Positions 1 to 10,158 of a stretch of DNA of 64,000 bases are shown piece after piece; position 1 is the first letter of the stretch, and each line of letters opens with the position of its first letter. The translations under genes were made by a program, and so were the position numbers. Origin of the DNA: Cytospora piceicola (Eukaryota > Ascomycota > Sordariomycetes > Diaporthales > Cytosporaceae); contig JALQBC010000003.1 of NCBI GenBank assembly GCA_023375675.1, positions 1,302,001 through 1,366,000 on the forward strand, in the 5' to 3' direction. The notes below the pieces were generated by a model, which was not told the DNA's origin, made no database searches, and saw only the letters and a program-made list of their open reading frames with translations.

Positions 1-412
1 CAAGCAACCGCCGACTTAGATGACAGCGGGGCTTCCCTGGTGCACGCCAGTAACGACGCCTCATTGTTTGTTAGACACTTGGAAGGCTCTTTCCGAGCTC
101 TCGACGTCTATATTCCAGCCCCTGCTAAAACCCTGATATCTTTTGGGACCTTGGGAGGTTTGGAAGCTCCAACCCGTGTCTCCTGTGCGTGCTGTTTGTT
201 ATTCGTCTTGAAGTACATTACCCTCAGCCTTGTCATGTTGTGGGTTACGGCTTGGATCTCTGCCTTCTTGTTCCAGTCTCCTCCCTGAAGCATCCATCAC
301 CAGGCATAACTTCAAAAAGGCCAGGAAAATAGATAACGGCGTGGGTTATTCTTGGGACATTATATCTCTACCTTCATTTTCATTTGCATCACCTTGATTG
401 GCTCTTACCGAC
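1..412. other. Upstream non-coding region
   Basis: Sequence before the first gene. Short open frames of up to 82 codons exist on both strands but have no recognisable motif. A pyrimidine-rich tract with little G just before the start codon at 413 (about 362-395) fits a promoter or leader of the hydrolase-phosphatase gene. Confidence 0.5.
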
Positions 413-2590
413 ATGGCGAGCTCGAGCAGTTCGGTACTTAGCAACGCCGCGACTGGCAGACATATTGTTGACTGGATTCAACACATCCAGCCTTCGCTCC
501 CTTCGCTCAAGTCGCCTAGTTCTCGAATCACAAGCTTATCAACAGCCACAGTCGTCGCGGTGTTATTGACGGTCTGGTATTGGAAACGAATGGCGACAGA
601 ACCAAAAAAGACTGCAGGCGGTTCGACCAAAGCCAAGAGTTCTGACCTTCAGCCAGTGAAATATGGTAGGTGCCAAACACGTTTTGGGTTCTGCAAACGT
701 CTAACCTTCTTCGCAGATCCGAACGAGACCGACCCTGATTTTGTCAGGGCTCACTCAGGAATAAAGTCGTTCACTACCAGCCACTTCACTTACCCAGGTG
801 TCCGTGTTTTCTTCAAGCCACATAACCACCTGGATGAATTACCTACGGAGCCGGCGCCCTTGCCCCTCTTGGTTTTTATTCACGGACTCGGCGGCTCAGT
901 TGCGCAATTCCATCCACTGCTGACGAGTCTCACACACAACTCGACCTGTCTGGCTGTGGATTTACCAGGATGTGGCGTCTCAGAGTTTGCGCCCACGTCG
1001 TGGAAAGCGTACACGAACGAAGCGCTGGTTGAGCTGCTGGAGATCATTATTGAGGGCTATCGGGATAAGGATGCTGGTCAAGCTGTCATCCTGATCGGTC
1101 ATAGCATGGGCTGCGCTTTGTCCGCGCGTTTGGCCTCGCCCGGCGCGAGCAGGCTGGCTGAGCACGTCACCGGTCTCGTCGCGATTTGTCCCCCAGCTGG
1201 TCCACCAACGGAAGCGCAAGTCAACAAGTTCAAGAAGTTGCTGCGGATTCCCACTCCAATCTTCAACCTGTGGCGAGCATGGGACAACCGTGGAGGGCCC
1301 AATAGTGCCAGTGTCAATAGGTTCGTTGGGGCTGAAGCGGACATGGACTCGAAGCGATCTCAGTATCGGTTCAACCGCCAGAGTAGGACCCCAGTGTGGC
1401 GAAGGATGGCTTGGGGCAGCCTACCTGTATACGAAAATGGTGTTCCGAAGGGCGGTATCGCTGGCGAACAAATTTGGACTACCCTAAACATGCCAATCTT
1501 TCTGATCGGAGGAGGCAAGGACCACATAACTCCGGCTCAAAAGATCGAAGCGCTTGCTGAAATGCTGAATACTGGAGTGTCTGCGCCAGACAATGGCTCG
1601 ACTGAACACCAGCAACCTATCGTCGATGTCGCTGCTCCGGTCGATACTGGTGTCGGGGCATCAAAGCCAGCCGAGGGTATCGATGAGATCAGTGAAGAAC
1701 ATTTCTACCAGGAAAGAACGACCACATGCAGCTTGGAAACGGAGGATCCTACGACCCCCCAAGAGCTCAACATGGCAAATACGCCATCTCAAGCAAGCCA
1801 CCCCAACAAGTTCGTCAAATGTACCGTGTTGAGGCGCGGAACGCACGCGATGATATACACACAAGATTGCTCTCATATTCTTGCTTCCATCATTGCAGAC
1901 TTCCTCTCTCAGCATGTCACGGGTCGGCTGTCGCGCAGTTGGCAGCTGCAGCATCTCAACAAGAAGAATGGGAAGTGGGACGTAAAGAACCTTGCGAAGT
2001 GGAAGAGCGTCGAGCCGGTGTCTAAACCCATAGCGGGCATCTTCCGCGCAATGAAGACGATGCGAGAGATTGACGATGAGCATTCTCCGGCCAAGTTCGT
2101 CGAGAAATGGGGCGGGGTCATCAAGGATATAATCGACCTCTCCAAGGACACGCCCGTCTACGACCCTGCCGGGCTAGAGCGAGCCGGCGTCAGATATCAC
2201 AAGTTCCCCACGGTTTCCAAGGTACCGCCCACAGACGACGAGGTTGACGGGTTCGTCAAGGTCGTAGACCGGCTTCGCGAAGAACAGAAGAGCCGCGCGG
2301 GCGAGGAATCGTGGGACGCAGAGGCGGAGCATGCCATCGGCGTCCACTGCCACTACGGCTTCAACCGCACCGGGTACTTTATTGCTTGCTACCTGGTCGA
2401 GAAATGCGGGTTCGGGGTGCAGCAGGCCATTGATGCGTTTGCGGAGGCCAGACCTAAGGGGTATGTTCTATTCCGAGACACGGCTGTTCAGGTAAACGCT
2501 AACCAGCAGATTGGAAACAGAATCCGGCATTCGCACTTCAAAGACCAATTGTTCGTGAGGTATTCTGAGCTTAGAACGCAGGGGGTCTGA
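413..2590 (+). CDS. Alpha/beta-hydrolase fused to a cysteine (dual-specificity type) phosphatase
   Basis: Proposed exons are 413-665, 717-2460 and 2521-2590, giving 688 residues. A hydrophobic segment near residues 48-61 could anchor the N-terminus in a membrane. The hydrolase domain has HGLGG (oxyanion region), nucleophile elbow GHSMG with Ser214, Asp353 in GGGKDH and His461 in RGTHAM, a complete catalytic triad. After a linker comes a phosphatase domain with IIDLSKDTPVYDP and the P-loop HCHYGFNRTG (Cys629, Arg635), followed by ARPKGIRHSHFKDQLF. This layout is typical of RNA 5'-triphosphatase-like cysteine phosphatases. There is no guanylyltransferase domain, so it is not a full capping enzyme. 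Both introns are multiples of three (51 and 60 bp) and lack stops, so an unspliced frame also stays open. The start at 413 (ACATGG context) is preferred over the in-frame ATG at 398. Substrates of both domains are unknown. Confidence 0.8.
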   Translation: MASSSSSVLSNAATGRHIVDWIQHIQPSLPSLKSPSSRITSLSTATVVAVLLTVWYWKRMATEPKKTAGGSTKAKSSDLQPVKYGRCQTRFGFCKRLTFFADPNETDPDFVRAHSGIKSFTTSHFTYPGVRVFFKPHNHLDELPTEPAPLPLLVFIHGLGGSVAQFHPLLTSLTHNSTCLAVDLPGCGVSEFAPTSWKAYTNEALVELLEIIIEGYRDKDAGQAVILIGHSMGCALSARLASPGASRLAEHVTGLVAICPPAGPPTEAQVNKFKKLLRIPTPIFNLWRAWDNRGGPNSASVNRFVGAEADMDSKRSQYRFNRQSRTPVWRRMAWGSLPVYENGVPKGGIAGEQIWTTLNMPIFLIGGGKDHITPAQKIEALAEMLNTGVSAPDNGSTEHQQPIVDVAAPVDTGVGASKPAEGIDEISEEHFYQERTTTCSLETEDPTTPQELNMANTPSQASHPNKFVKCTVLRRGTHAMIYTQDCSHILASIIADFLSQHVTGRLSRSWQLQHLNKKNGKWDVKNLAKWKSVEPVSKPIAGIFRAMKTMREIDDEHSPAKFVEKWGGVIKDIIDLSKDTPVYDPAGLERAGVRYHKFPTVSKVPPTDDEVDGFVKVVDRLREEQKSRAGEESWDAEAEHAIGVHCHYGFNRTGYFIACYLVEKCGFGVQQAIDAFAEARPKGYVLFRDTAVQVNANQQIGNRIRHSHFKDQLFVRYSELRTQGV

Positions 2591-3218
2591 AATGCACAGG
2601 CCGAGTAGGGTTACTGGAGAACAGGTTGTGTATGGATTTATGATTGTTCGCAAGCGACATCACTGGGCGGAAGCACTGACAGCGAATAGTGAGTGAGAGT
2701 TTTTCATGGATGCAATAGCCTTACGAATAGCACAAGGCATTGGGTTTCATCTATCTCTCAATTCTGAGGATTAAAAAAAAAAAAACCATCTGGCATTCAG
2801 TAGTAGTTCAGTCTCACGGGCAAACTAGTATTTGTATGTATTATGTAGGATGGAGTCAATGAGCATGGCGGGTCAATACCAGCGTTACGGGGAAGCGAGA
2901 AGTGCATGAATCGGCTCGGCGGTACTGCTCAATACTGCTAGGGGTGTCGAGACACGCTAATCATGCACTATTGACGGCGCAGAGTCGGCCAATTGGACCG
3001 CGGATGATTTCAAATGGCTTTGTAAGGTATTATGAGCACAGCAACACTCAGTTATCAGTAAGTCATAACCACTCCTCAGATAATGAACATATGAGAATAA
3101 ATTTTTCTAATGTAATCTTCCAGACGCTCTTAATATTCGCTAGAATTCTCAACACCCCGTCAACTGTGTGCTTGGTTTATACAAAGCCAGTCCTCTTCCG
3201 GCCGGGAATCAGACTCTA
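2591..3218. other. Intergenic spacer between two + strand genes
   Basis: Contains an A-tract (2774-2785) that probably lies in or near the 3' UTR of the upstream gene, then AT-richer sequence leading to the hemerythrin-domain gene. No gene or recognisable RNA seen. Confidence 0.5.
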
Positions 3219-4144
3219 ATGCGCCTCACCCCTATCATCAGGAAAACTCTTCAACCGCACCTTCTTAAACCGCGAAGGATACTATCTCATTCATCTTCAT
3301 CTCTATCATCAGCAGCTAGAACGACAACGGTAGAGGGAGCCTTGAACTTGGAAATCCCCCATAGTTCAGGTCAATCACCGTCCCTGGGTTATCAACAACG
3401 CCGTGCAGCCAGCATGTCAACAGCCGAGCAAACTAAGGGGGTCGATATTGCCCCAGTCGAAGGGCTGGAGGCACAAGTTGAAGAGGCTGGGGAGGCTGCT
3501 AGCCGGAAGGAGACCGGAGCTGCCGAGTCTGAAGCCAAGCCGGAATCAGAACCGGCTCTGCCACCATTATCGGCTCATGAGTTCAAACAGTACAACCGAC
3601 TAGCAGATCATATGGACCTATTCGTAAGTCTGCTCATCCCATACGTATACCCTATTTCCTGTGAAGTAGACGGGACTGACATTATCAAACTCCACAGCAT
3701 GAGCATTTCCGGCAATCGTGGACCATGCTCTATCAGGCTGCTTCGAGCGGGCGCAGGCCGGGAGGGATGTCGCTCAAGAAGTACATCGACGAGGGCCTGC
3801 AGTTCATCACCTACCTCACGAACCACCACAACATTGAGGAGACCTACATTTTCCCCGTGCTGGCGCGCAAGATGCCCGAGTTCCACAGCGGCGGCAAGGG
3901 GAAGAAGGCGGCGGAGCTGCTGCAGCAGCACAAGGACATCCACAAGGGCATGGACGCCATGGAGGAGTACCTGCGGGGGTGCCGCAAGGGGGAGGTCGAC
4001 CTGGAGATGGCGGTGCTCAAGGCCAAGATGGACACGTGGGGCGCCGTGCTGTGGAAGCACCTCGACCAGGAGGTCGAGGCGCTGGGGGCGGAGAACGTGC
4101 GGAAGTATCTCACTATTGAGGAGGTGAGAAAGGTACCGATGTGA
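3219..4144 (+). CDS. Hemerythrin HHE-domain protein, probably mitochondrial
   Basis: Exons 3219-3623 and 3698-4144 (74-bp intron, phase 0) give 308 codons before the stop at most; the exons as drawn encode 283 residues. The C-terminal half has the hemerythrin cation-binding pattern: DHMDLFHEHFRQSW across the splice junction, then TNHHNIEE and QQHKDIHKGMD. These histidines and acidic residues are placed to bind a di-iron centre that may sense or carry oxygen or nitric oxide; that role comes from the family and is not shown here. The first 40 residues are rich in Arg, Ser and Leu and lack acids, like a mitochondrial presequence. A second in-frame ATG at 3414, just after QQRRAAS, could start a form without the leader. 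An ATG at 3168 is also in frame but is less likely. Residues about 68-120 are acidic and probably disordered. Confidence 0.82.
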
Positions 4145-4844
4145 TGAGCGTCTATGCTGTACCGGTTTTGGCTGGGTGATCTCGATTACAAGCCTGGAGG
4201 GAAACCCGGAAGTTATCACAGATTCGAGGCGGTTCCTTGACAGATGTGGGTAGGAGCCATGAGGTGGATCGGGAAGATGATACAGCCAGACCTTGCAAGC
4301 TCAAGTGAAGATGGTCTGTAGTGAGCCTGTTGCAGGCATTGGAGGCTCATCATTGGGTTGAAGTCTCCTGTGGAGTGCATATGATATCCAGATGGTGTTT
4401 GCTCTTTATCCGCAAGTATTTTGAATTGGATTACGTGAACGAGATGTTGAGAATTACCAGTGCCTACCGATGTACTTACATACATACCTAGGTACCTACT
4501 GTAGGTATCTATATTTACCTAGGTACCTAGGTACTTTGGTACTCAAGTATGGGACCCACATTGCCCCAGACTACAGGGCTTATCTTATCACTGGACCCCG
4601 CGGGAGAGCTTCTATACATCACTCGTAAAGTAGTAGAGCTTCCAGCCGTTTACACGCGCTTAGGAGTCTCATTTCAACAACCATTCAATTCATTCTCACG
4701 TCGACGCGTCACCATAACCAATCACCTTGCACCTCTTCGTGGTCCAGTTCCCTCTTCAAAAAAACCAACGAACACCATACCGAACCTCATCGTCTACACA
4801 ACAACCCTGACGAACCTCTCCACTTCTCTGAGCCAACCGCCAAG
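4145..4844. other. Spacer and promoter region of csn5
   Basis: Holds a cluster of ACCTAGGT-type palindromes (about 4468-4545, listed separately) and then a C/T/A-rich leader without stable structure (4680-4844), as is common upstream of fungal start codons. The open frame beginning at 4549 overlaps the csn5 start in another frame and looks spurious. Confidence 0.5.
4468..4545. repeat. Cluster of ACCTAGGT/GTACCTA palindromic repeats
   Basis: Tandem and near-tandem copies of the palindrome TACCTAGGTA with degenerate neighbours (GTAGGTATC, GTACTTTGGTACT). The same motif family recurs at several other intergenic sites in the window. Confidence 0.75.
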
Positions 4845-5873
4845 ATGGAGGCAGCAGCCCTCAAAGCCTGGGAACTCGAGAACAACGTCAAGCTCGTCGA
4901 CCCCACCCGCGACTCCCTCTACAAGTACGACGGCGATGACCAGAAAGCCCTACAGGAAAAGAAGCTCTGGCGGGCCGACCCCAACCACTTCAAGAAGGTC
5001 CGCATCTCGGCCGTGGCGCTCATCAAGATGGTCATGCACGCGCGGTCGGGCGGTAACATCGAGATCATGGGCTTGATGCAAGGGTTCGTGGAGAACGGCG
5101 CGCTCGTCATCACCGACGCCTTCCGCCTCCCCGTCGAGGGCACCGAGACGCGCGTCAACGCCCAGGACGAGGCCAACGAGTACATGGTCGAGTTCCCCCG
5201 CCTGTGCCGGGAGCAGGGCGCCCGCCAGGAGAACCTGGTCGGCTGGTACCACAGCCACCCGGGCTACGGCTGCTGGCTGTCGGGCATCGACGTCGGCACC
5301 CAGCACCAGTGGCAGACGTACAACGACCCCTTCGTCGCCGTCGTCATCGACCCCCACCGCACCATCAGCGCCGGCAAGGTCGAGATCGGCGCCTTCCGGA
5401 CCTACCCCGAGGGCCACAAGCCCGCCGGCGGGTCCGCCTCGGACGGCTTCCAGGCCGTGCCCCTGGCCAAGGCCGAGGACTTTGGCGCCCACGCGAGCCG
5501 GTACTACCCCCTGGAGGTGGAGACGTTCAAGAGCACCCTGGAGGCGCACCTGCTGGACCTGCTGTGGAACAAGTACTGGGTCCAGACCCTGTCGGCGAAC
5601 CCGCTGGTCACGAACCGCGACTACGGCAGCAAGCTGATGGTGGACCTGGGCTCCAAGGTCAAGAACCTCACCGGCGAGATGCAGCGCAAGAACCGGTCGG
5701 GCGCCCAGATGGCGGGGTCCATCGTGCTGGGCGGCCAGGGGAACAACGCCCTGGACCAGGAGGTCGACAAGCTCGCGCGGGACGGCAAGCAGATCGCCGC
5801 GAAGGAGAAGACGGGCATGATGGCGTTACAGGTCAAGGCAAAGCTCTTCAACGGTCTGGGCAGTGAGGATTGA
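4845..5873 (+). CDS. csn5: COP9 signalosome subunit 5 (deneddylase)
   Basis: Single-exon gene of 342 residues. It is the catalytic JAMM/MPN+ metalloprotease of the COP9 signalosome, which removes Nedd8 from cullins and so resets cullin-RING ubiquitin ligases. The zinc-binding motif HSHPGYGCWLSGID places His136, His138 and Asp149 as ligands; the upstream catalytic Glu73 lies in NIEIMG. The N-terminal RADPNHFKKVRIS segment is typical of CSN5. Length and motif spacing match the family closely. The stretch after residue 340 ends within a few codons, so there is no extra tail. Its cullin partner Rbx1 is also in this window but about 38 kb away. Start at 4845 follows CCAAG and gives the expected MEAAALKAWELENN N-terminus. 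Confidence 0.96.
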   Translation: MEAAALKAWELENNVKLVDPTRDSLYKYDGDDQKALQEKKLWRADPNHFKKVRISAVALIKMVMHARSGGNIEIMGLMQGFVENGALVITDAFRLPVEGTETRVNAQDEANEYMVEFPRLCREQGARQENLVGWYHSHPGYGCWLSGIDVGTQHQWQTYNDPFVAVVIDPHRTISAGKVEIGAFRTYPEGHKPAGGSASDGFQAVPLAKAEDFGAHASRYYPLEVETFKSTLEAHLLDLLWNKYWVQTLSANPLVTNRDYGSKLMVDLGSKVKNLTGEMQRKNRSGAQMAGSIVLGGQGNNALDQEVDKLARDGKQIAAKEKTGMMALQVKAKLFNGLGSED

Positions 5874-6212
5874 GCGGCTGCGCGGGCCTTGAGAGTCGGG
5901 TGTTTATAAAAGGGGATGCAGGTGCAAGATGATACCAAGCTATCTGCGATAACACCCCATTCGCGAAGAAGGTTTCACGAGGAGATGACGAAGTTACACC
6001 AAGTTCGTGGGGAAAAGAGACCGCGGGTGGAGTGGACTGCAATGCATGGGCGGCGTTTAGACGGATAATCAACCGTTGGCTTTGGAGCGATTTTCTATTC
6101 TTCACATGATGTACAATAATGATACATGCCAGTCTGGCTTCCTATCTGCAAATGACCGAAAACATAGGTCGTTAGACCATGGACCTGATGACCTGGGGGC
6201 TGTCTACTATGC
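5874..6212. other. Convergent 3' spacer between csn5 and mitochondrial GluRS genes
   Basis: Short region between two stop codons on opposite strands. It should contain both 3' UTRs and polyadenylation sites. No gene seen. Confidence 0.5.
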
Positions 6213-9157
6213 CTATTGATCTCGAGCCTCGTACCACGCCCGCCGCAATTCCTTCGCGACCTTGTCCTCAGACCCGTTTTCTTTCTTCTCCACTCCTTGT
6301 TGAGCCCGCCGCTCATCATGCGCAACGTCTGCGGCCCTGGCTTCCGCCGCCGCATCCTGGAGGTGAGGCCGAAGCTTCACCTGGGGCCTCAAGGGGTGGT
6401 ATGCGACCTCCCCGGCCCAGAAAGGCCCGTTCCCGGAGTCGCGCAGGTCCATGGGCAGGCCGCCTAGGGGCTTCAGGCCGAAGTCTGTCCTCACCTGCTT
6501 GAGGCGGTCCCTCCTCAGCCTCTTGTCACTCCTGACCGTCCTCTCCATGTTCAGCTTCCGGATGTGCTCGACGTGGGCTTTCAGGTCCTTGATTGGCTCG
6601 CCGGCCGCGAAGGGCCCGCGCTCGGTTGTGGCTACGGGCCCATCGGGCCCCTTGGGCTCCGGCCCGTCTTCGGGGTGCATCGGTCTCATCATCGGGCCGG
6701 GTCCCTCCGGGGGGAACGGCCGGTCCGCGGAATAGGGGGGGCGGGGTGGCGGCTGGCTGCCTGGCCCCTCGCCCAGCGTGCTTCCAGGACGGCGCGAGCT
6801 GTCTTCATCTAGACCAGACACCCGGAAAGGGCCCGGGCCTTCGGGTTGGACCGGCACGGCCGCTGCCTCCTGGGTCCTAGCGAGCACGGCCTGCTTTCGG
6901 TTCTCGGCGACCTTCCAGAGGGGAGGGGCGTACTGCTCCGCGTCCTTTCCCGTGTCGGAGTTTAGGAGGTGGCGATAGCCCGCTTTGAAGTCCTCCGGCT
7001 CGAGGAACTGGACAGGCGGGGACGCGTCCAGGGTATATGAGCGGTTCGGCACCTTTGACGCGTACGGGCCTTCTCCCGACCGGGACTCATGCAACGGCCT
7101 GAGAAAATGTTCAGTCTTGCTCGGGGGTAACTCTTCTTCTTCTTCTTCCTTGATAGGTACCTTGACGTTCCGGGGCTCCGCCAGCCCGGCCTGTTGGGCC
7201 TTGTCCGGGTCTTCCCTCAGAGGGTTCCCCGTGTATGTGATGCGCACTTTCGACCTCTTGAGCTCCTCCTCCTTCTCCCTCGCCGCGGTGGCGGCGTCCT
7301 CCTCCAGCTGGACGACGACCTTGCGTGCCTCCCGCAGGCGCTTGAGCGACTCCTCACGCCCCAGGAGCAGCATCATGGGCACCACCGACTGCCCGGACAT
7401 GCCGTTGAAGAGGCCCCACCGGAGAAATTTCCAGCCGGCGCCGTGGCTCATGACCTGGTCTTTCTTGATGTCATAATATTCGACCGCGTCGGCGAGACCC
7501 TTGGCCGTGTTCCCGACTGCCTCTGAGACCCACTGGTCCTCTGGGATCTCCGCCAGGCAGTTTTTGAAGTACAGGAGTACCTTCGAGATGTCGGCATTCT
7601 CGATGTTCTTCGTCTCCTTGTGTAGTAGGACGCGACGCATGCCATCCTGCAGTTCCGTGAAGCTCTCCCTATACGCAGCCTTGGATGGCGCCCAGAAGGC
7701 ATACAGGTTCTCGCGTATGAACTGGGCGTGGTCGTCGATAGGACCTTTCCAGGCCTTGAGGACCTGGTGGATGTAATCCTCCGTGCGTTCATGGATCCTA
7801 CGCATCGTGAGACGACCGATGGAGTCGTGATCGTCCATGCCTATTGTCACATCTTTTCTACCCTGGTGCGCCGATATCTTCTCATCGAATTGTTGCAGCT
7901 CGGTCTGTATGGGCTTGAGAATACGGTTGCTCAGAGCAACTGGATCTGCCACTGCACCGGAAATGAGGTCCCGGATGAATCGGTTTTGGAAGTACTTCAG
8001 TTTGACCAGATCAACCACAATATCTCCTCGGGTGAATTTCAGAGAGAACTACAATATGTCAGTGCTGAGTAAACGAAGCAAAAAAGGGGGGGGGGGGGGT
8101 CTTGACTTACATTCTGCTTCAGCTCTTCCATCGTCAACCGTCCTCTCTTATCAAGATGCGGTTTGTTCTGGAGGCTGGGGTCCCAACCCAGCAGGACCGA
8201 GAAATTCAGCAGAGCTTCGGGCAAGATCTTCGTATCGCGGAAGACTGAGATGCCTATGTTGTCGATATCCCTCTTGCTCAGCTTCTGCCGCTGGTGGTCC
8301 ACGAGCAAGCCGACGTGGGCAAAGTTGGGAGGTTGCCAGCCAAAAGCGTTGTATAGCTCGACATGCTTTGGCGTCGAGATGAGCCATTCCGCGCCCCGTA
8401 TCACATGCGTGATCTTCATGAAGTGGTCGTCCACAACATTCGCGAAGTGGTAGGTCGGGAAGCCGTCGCTCTTCATGATGATGAAGTTGTCCTCGCGCTC
8501 GGCCTTCTTGTAGGCTCCGTACACCAGGTCAGGCGCCGAGACGGGCGTCTCGGACGTCTTGAACCGGATCGTGTGCGGTTCACCATTCGCCGCGCGCCTG
8601 TCAGACTCTCCCCTCGGGATTCCCGTGCATGTGCCTGGGTAATGAGCGGTTGCGCCGCTGGAGGTTGCCTGCTGCAGGTTGAAGTCAAGGTCTTCCTTGG
8701 AGCAGAAACACCTAAAGGCATGGTCGTTGTCCAGGAGCATAGACGCATGCTGTCTGTACAGATCCAGACGGTCAGACTGTTTGTAAGGACCGAAAGGCCC
8801 TCCTATGTCAGGACCTTCATCCCAAGAAAGACCTGCCCATTTCAAGTCCTGATACAGCCGCTGTTCCGAGTCTTCCACAAAACGTGCCTGATCGGTGTCC
8901 TCGAGACGGATGATAAACTGTCCGCCGGTTGCCTGTGCCAACAGGTAGTTGAAGAAAGCGGTGCGTAGAGACCCGAGGTGGAGGTATCCCGTCGGCGACG
9001 GTGCGAACCGCGTGCGTGCTGGAGAATCGGGAAGACTCCATACTGGTTTTTGACTTTGGCTTGGCTTGCCGATCAAGGCATAGTGTCGGATTTGATTAAA
9101 GCGTGAAGTGAGGCATCCTTGGTGTAGACGCCTCCTCAAAAGTAATAAGCCGCTCAT
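6213..9157 (-). CDS. MSE1: Mitochondrial glutamyl-tRNA synthetase with a long C-terminal extension
   Basis: Exon 1 is 9157-8111 and exon 2 is 8048-6213 on the minus strand (62-bp intron, phase 0), giving 960 residues. The enzyme charges mitochondrial tRNA with glutamate. Residues 1-30 (RRRLHQ, RFNQIRHY) look like a presequence. Class I signatures are FAPSPTGYLHLGS (HIGH-type at 60-63), RLEDTDQ, and KLSKR at 292-296 (KMSKS-type). The anticodon-binding helical region runs to about residue 594, ending in LLLGREESLKRL, where bacterial and mitochondrial GluRS normally stop. A further 366 or so residues follow in the same open frame: a basic/acidic helical piece, a proline- and glycine-rich stretch, and a charged end. 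I do not recognise this tail. The start at 9157 is chosen because the in-frame ATG at 9271 would put 38 unlike residues before the presequence. Confidence 0.9.
8086..8099. repeat. G14 homopolymer inside the GluRS intron
   Basis: A run of 14 G next to A6 on the plus strand. Read on the gene's strand it is T/C-rich and forms the polypyrimidine part of the 62-bp intron. Homopolymers of this length are prone to slippage and sequencing error, but the run lies in the intron and does not affect the frame. Confidence 0.85.
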
Positions 9158-9519
9158 CTCGCATGAGTACGGGTTATAAGAGGCCCATGAGTGAGGCTTG
9201 TGTTTGAAGTGAATTTTGAGTAATTCCTCAGGAGACGGCACGTCCGTATCCACTCCGCAGAACTGCAGCAAGATACTAGCTCATGAGAAGAATTCCAGTC
9301 AGTCAATTCACAGCCCGCATTATGGAACGAGATTAATAGATCCAACTCGGCACTCTACCATGTTGTTTTACCCTGTGGTCATAGCTCTTCGAGCAGCAGT
9401 TGAAGTTTCTAATCCCAACCGGGACCAAGCCCGGCGGCCCGGCACCGGCGGCAGAAAATGGCGGCGGCGGCGAGACTGAGTTAAGCCTCAAGTGGTCCGT
9501 GCGAATGACACTCTACATG

Positions 9520-9600
9520 TATATAAACCCCTTCGCCCACTCGCCCATTTACTTGGTTTCCTGGTCTTTTCTCCTCAGCTCTCTTTGCCTTTTGGCTTAG
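9520..9600 (+). promoter_or_regulatory. Possible TATA promoter with CT-rich leader
   Basis: TATATAA at 9520-9526 is followed by a strongly pyrimidine-rich tract, a common arrangement for a fungal core promoter. The first downstream ATG in GCCCATGG context (9712) opens only a 39-codon frame that ends in a donor-like GGTATGT, so any product is uncertain. Confidence 0.3.
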
Positions 9601-10114
9601 ATCAAGTGTAGTATCTGTTCTTTTCAGTTTAATCTCTGAAAGTACTCTACGGAGTACAATCGTGATTATTCCAATTTTTATCTGCTGGTGGTTGGTTCTC
9701 TGGGCTTGCCCATGGCCGTCCACCACTGTGTCCTCGGTATCACACTGCCTCCGAGCGACGCGACTTCTTCTTTCATTGCACTCTCGGGCTTGCCTGGGAT
9801 GCGACGAAGGAACCGATGGCTCGGTATGTGATTTAACTTGGGATCTTGATTTCCAAGCACGATTTGTAGGACGCTTATTCGAGGTTGAGTTTGCCAATGC
9901 TATTTCTTGAGTATAAGCCGTCACCACAACCGATTTGTGTCTTCCTGCGAGATGGAGACTGCCTGCCAGTCTGCTTTGAGCTGTTTCATACTGCCTTTCC
10001 TGGGAGTTGCATCCCGTCAGGATCACATTGGGCCTTACAAAGCTCCAAATTCTGTTGGTCAGCCCTATAAGGCGAACTGCGTCGTTTCAAGAGCGCTGGA
10101 CTACGGTAGATCTG

Positions 10115-10158
10115 GGTACCTACTCAACTTACCTAGGTACCTAAGTACCTACTTAAGG
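10115..10158. repeat. ACCTAGGT-family palindromic repeat cluster
   Basis: Three or more overlapping copies of the TACCTAGGTA / TACCTAAGTA type, ending in TACTTAAGG. It has the same composition as the clusters near 4500, 45070 and 50530. Confidence 0.7.

Noticed and set aside
413..2590. Full mRNA capping enzyme
   Set aside because: The phosphatase half resembles the triphosphatase part, but no KxDG guanylyltransferase motif is present; the other half is an alpha/beta-hydrolase.
9481..10026. 181-codon minus-strand frame between GluRS and the J-protein
   Set aside because: No motif; it covers the TATA-like leader antisense and its translation is lysine/arginine-rich random-looking sequence.
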